Positions 61,216 through 64,000 of a stretch of DNA of 64,000 bases are shown here, one piece after another. Source of the stretch: Progne subis subis (Eukaryota > Chordata > Aves > Passeriformes > Hirundinidae); NCBI GenBank assembly GCA_022316685.1, contig JAKJHU010000099.1, positions 2,659,668 through 2,723,667 of the forward strand, given 5' to 3'. How positions within the stretch are numbered: position 1 is the stretch's first letter; each line of letters starts with the position of its first letter. Position numbers and translations under genes: made by a program. The notes under the pieces are model-generated. The model had not been told where the DNA came from, ran no database searches, and saw only the letters and a list, made by a program, of their open reading frames with translations.

Positions 61216-63146
61216 AAATATATATATTTATGGTTCCTTTTCCAAAGGATCCTATGGCAAATGCACAAGTACTCGATTCCATGTTACAGTTTTCACATTG
61301 AAAACCAGGAATGTCTGTGTTTTTATATCCGTGTATCCAGCTAAGCTTTGGGAACGTGACCGGAGTGCAAGCGCTGAGCAGCATCGCCCTGGGACTGCTC
61401 AGCCTTTGTACTCCCCCTTCATGCTTCACCACCACTGCTTGACACCTTTTTACAGGGAAAAACAAGGAAAAAAGTTATAAACCCCCCTTCCCATTAGCTC
61501 CCTCTGACTCTGAATGTTCCAAGTGACATAACTTAAGGCTCCTGTGCCAAAGAGTGTGTGTGTGTGTGTGTGTGTACGCGTGTGGGTTGGTTTTTTAAAG
61601 ACACTTTCAAACTTGGCCTCACTTGTGTTTTTACCTTGTCAGCCCCACCTGCAGGGCTTTGTGAGAGTTTAGTTTGCCTTTTTTTTCTGGCTGTTTTAAA
61701 GCCCAGCTTCCTCCAAGCAGACGTGTGGTGCAGCTGGTGCTGAGGATGGATTTTCCACCCAGGAGTGGGAATTGAAGCCTCTGCATGCTGGGGCGAGGTA
61801 CTTTGGATTTTGCTTCTTCTTAACTAACTTCCTTTTTGGCAGCAGTTACCACTTGTTTAAGCCTTAAGGAGGAAGCATTCAGGGCTTGGAGAGTCCCTTT
61901 CCTCTATTCCAAGTTGGGATTTTGAGCGCTTGGACGAGCGGCCGGGCCGGTCTCGGGAGATGATGCAGAATTCACCCACGTCGCGTGTGCTGCTCTCCGT
62001 GGATCAATCCTTCTCCCCAGCACACGTGGAGAGAGGATGCCTGCGGGAGAAGGGAGAGACCTGGCCCTTCCCTGGTGCCTTGGCTGTCTGGAGGATGTGC
62101 CAGAACAGCGCTGAGGTGATTTGGGGCTGTGAGCAGAGCAGTTGGGAAGCGCGTTCCTGTTTTATTTTGCTCCTCTCAGAGAAATTCAGCCCCTTTTGAG
62201 GAGAGGGGTTTCCTCACGGATGGTGCTGGGAGATGTCCTGGTTTTAGAGGTGAAAACCAGTGGTGCTGCTCCACTGTGACCAAGTGTAGGGGTGAAACCT
62301 CCTTCCCAGGTGCTGTGTGAGTGCAGGGATCCAGCTCCAGCAGCTCTTCCCGCCCCCTGGAGCTGTCTGTGCAATGCTGGTGGTGGCACCACTGTCCCTG
62401 TGCTCCCCAGGGCTGTCAGTGCCAGTGGGATGCTTGGATTTCTGGTATGGTTTAGTTGAATTAACCCTGTTCCGTGGCAGAAGCTATGTTAGGATGGTCC
62501 TGGGGGTGTTTAACACGTGTAACTATCCCTAAACCAATGAAGTTGGTATTTTTTTAAGATTTCATATGTTGTGAGAAGGACGTGGAAAGATCATCCTGCT
62601 CTGTGCTTGCCTTCTGACCATCCTGAAGGGAATTTCAGCTTAGATCCAGAACTGGCAGGATGTGATGTGTGGCAGGTGCAGAGGAGGTTGTGGAGCTGAA
62701 GGTTTTGCAGGGGCTATTGGTGTCTGGATTTTTCCCTCCTCAAAGGCCTTTGCTTTGGTTTTTCATTTTCTTTGACCTGGTTGAGTTGAGGAGAGATGTT
62801 CTGTACGTCGTGGTGCGCTGAGAGAGAACGGCCCAGGGGAGGATTTGGGGGGCAGAGGTGAGAAATGGAGTGTTTGTGCTCGGGAGAGGATGTGGTGTCT
62901 CTTGAACCACTCTGGCTGCAGCAAGCTGTCTGTGGGAGCAGAGGGTCCGTGTGGAGGCCAAGGAGGAGTTTTGTGGAGCGATCAACATCCAAATTAAACA
63001 TGAACTCTGTTGAAGGGGTCTGTGTCCGTGTGTGTTTGTCCACCACAGCACTCCGTGGTCCCAGGAGCTTGCTCTGCTTCATCTCCTTCCTTGAGGGCTT
63101 CTCCAGGAATCCCAGCAGCTTCTGATGGTCTTAATTCACAAGCTCT
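61216..63146. other. GID4-DRG2 intergenic or extended GID4 3' UTR
   Basis: Unique sequence apart from the (GT)n run. No exon, RNA gene or repeat family was recognised. Mammalian GID4 messages can have long 3' ends, so part of this may be transcribed. Confidence 0.55.
61554..61576 (+). repeat. (GT)n microsatellite
   Basis: About eleven GT units followed by ACGCGTGTG. Confidence 0.9.
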
Positions 63147-63425
63147 TAGAATCATTAAAGCTGGAAAAGACTGTGACTGATCCCCACCTTTTCACTTGGT
63201 GGCACTGAGTGTCACGTCCAGTTTTCTCTGAACACCTCCAGGGATGGAGACTCCACCAACCTCCCTGGACAGCCTGTTCCGATGTCTAATCACCCTTTCT
63301 TAGAAAAAATTCCTCCTGATGCCCAACCTGACCCTCCCCTGGCCCCTTGAGGCTGTTTCCTCGTGTCCCGTCCCTGGTTGTCTGGGAGAAGAGCCCGATC
63401 CCCCCTAGCTCCACGGTCCTTTCAG
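63147..63425 (-). repeat. CR1 LINE 3'-end fragment
   Basis: Reverse copy: 'TAGAATCATTAAAGCTGGAA', 'GGGATGGAGACTCCACCAAC', 'CCTCCCTGGACAGCCTGTTC'. It stops at the edge of the DRG2 CpG island. Confidence 0.9.
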
Positions 63426-63529
63426 GCTCCAGTCTTAATTAGAGGAGCAGGAGCCGGCAGTCCCGGTGTGGGGGGCCCCCCTTAACACCTCCCCTGCTTT
63501 CTGAGACCTTTCCCTTTGAGCCTGTCCCT

Positions 63530-63738
63530 CCGCGGCCTCCTGTCCCCGCAGCTCTCGCCCGCACCCGGGGTCGCCTCCCTGGGGACCCGCCCGGTGCCCC
63601 CGCGGTGGCGGCGGGCGGAACCCAGGGCGCGGGGCTCGGGGCGCGGCCGGAGCTGGCGGCGCGGCGCGGCCCGGACGTGTGACGGGGACGGACGGCCGGG
63701 CCGGCGGCGCTTCCGGCGGGCGTGGAGCGGGGCCCGCC
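63530..63738 (+). promoter_or_regulatory. DRG2: DRG2 CpG-island promoter and 5' leader
   Basis: Very GC- and CpG-rich sequence immediately before the DRG2 ATG. CTTCCGG at 63710-63716 is an ETS-type site and GACGTGTGACG near 63674 is CRE-like. No TATA box was seen. Confidence 0.65.
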
Positions 63739-63802
63739 ATGGGAATCCTGGAGAAGATCTCGGAGATCGAGAAGGAGATCGCCCGCACGCAGAAGAACAA
63801 AG
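63739..63802 (+). CDS. DRG2: DRG2, developmentally regulated GTP-binding protein 2 (coding exon 1 only)
   Basis: DRG2 is a conserved TRAFAC/Obg-like GTPase that associates with translating ribosomes and its partner DFRP2/RWDD1. Only the first 21 codons are in the window (MGILEKISEIEKEIARTQKN plus K), an exact match to the conserved vertebrate N-terminus that precedes the G domain. The ATG has a strong Kozak context (GCCATGG). The exon ends in phase 1 (AAAG) at a GTGCGG donor. The remaining exons lie to the right. Position and strand relative to GID4 agree with human 17p11.2. Confidence 0.93.
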
Positions 63803-64000
63803 GTGCGGAGGGCGGCCGGGGGCTGAGGGACCCGGGGACAGCGGGAGGGCAGAGTCCGGGAGGAGGGCGGGCAGGTGGGCTGGGGGTGTGAGGGGCTGTA
63901 GGGGGACACAGGTGGTCTATGAGGGAAGAGGGGACTGGGGACTGTGGGGAGTCTGCCGCCCAGGTGGGGTGCGAGTTATGGGGGGCTGGCACAGAGTCTG
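63803..64000 (+). other. DRG2: DRG2 intron 1 (partial)
   Basis: G-rich start of intron 1 with several GGGG runs. No further exon before the window ends. Confidence 0.8.

Noticed and set aside
1..64000. CRISPR arrays, prophage, IS elements, operons, tRNA or rRNA genes
   Set aside because: No regularly spaced repeats, no bacterial-type gene packing and no cloverleaf or rRNA sequence was recognised. The window is vertebrate.

Overview
The window is vertebrate nuclear DNA, almost certainly from a bird. It holds large multi-exon genes with GT-AG introns, GC-rich CpG-island promoters, and thirteen fragments that look like CR1 LINE tails. The CR1 wording (an inverted 'CACAGAATGGTTTGGGTTGGAAGGGAC' type end) is typical of neoavian birds. 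No bacterial, phage, CRISPR or insertion-sequence structure is present.

Five protein-coding genes were reconstructed by joining ORF fragments at splice sites and comparing the peptides with remembered vertebrate families. From left to right they are: TOM1L2 (minus strand, coding exons 1-8, running off the left edge), DRC3/LRRC48 (plus, complete coding region of 528 residues), ATPAF2 (minus, complete, 288 residues), GID4 (plus, 225 residues from the conserved ATG) and DRG2 (plus, first coding exon only). Order and orientation match human 17p11.2 (TOM1L2-DRC3-ATPAF2-GID4-DRG2), so this is a conserved amniote synteny block.

Layout: 1-31,376 is TOM1L2 with an 18.9 kb first intron. At 31.3-31.95 kb a CpG-rich, CCAAT-rich region separates the divergent TOM1L2 and DRC3 genes. 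DRC3 occupies about 31.9-47.96 kb. A short convergent gap follows, then ATPAF2 (49.3-54.65 kb). A second divergent promoter at 54.65-55.03 kb serves ATPAF2 and GID4. GID4 ends its coding region at 60.43 kb. A 3.3 kb GID4 3' end/intergenic stretch leads to a third CpG-rich promoter and DRG2 exon 1 (63,739). The genes share neighbourhood and divergent promoters rather than a pathway: endosomal sorting (TOM1L2), motile-cilium dynein regulation (DRC3), mitochondrial F1-ATPase assembly (ATPAF2), ubiquitin ligase substrate recognition (GID4) and a translation-linked GTPase (DRG2).

The most notable observation is that DRC3 contains two apparent U12-type AT-AC introns (39,207-40,497 and 45,140-45,943). 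Each begins with ATATCCTT, has a U12-like branch site 12-13 nt before a terminal AC, and restores the family reading frame only when spliced this way. A naive GT-AG gene finder would call DRC3 broken at both places. Other points are a 15-bp repeat that creates three in-frame ATPAF2 start codons, an open upstream frame before the GID4 ATG, and motif-rich divergent promoters. I did not find a new biological system.
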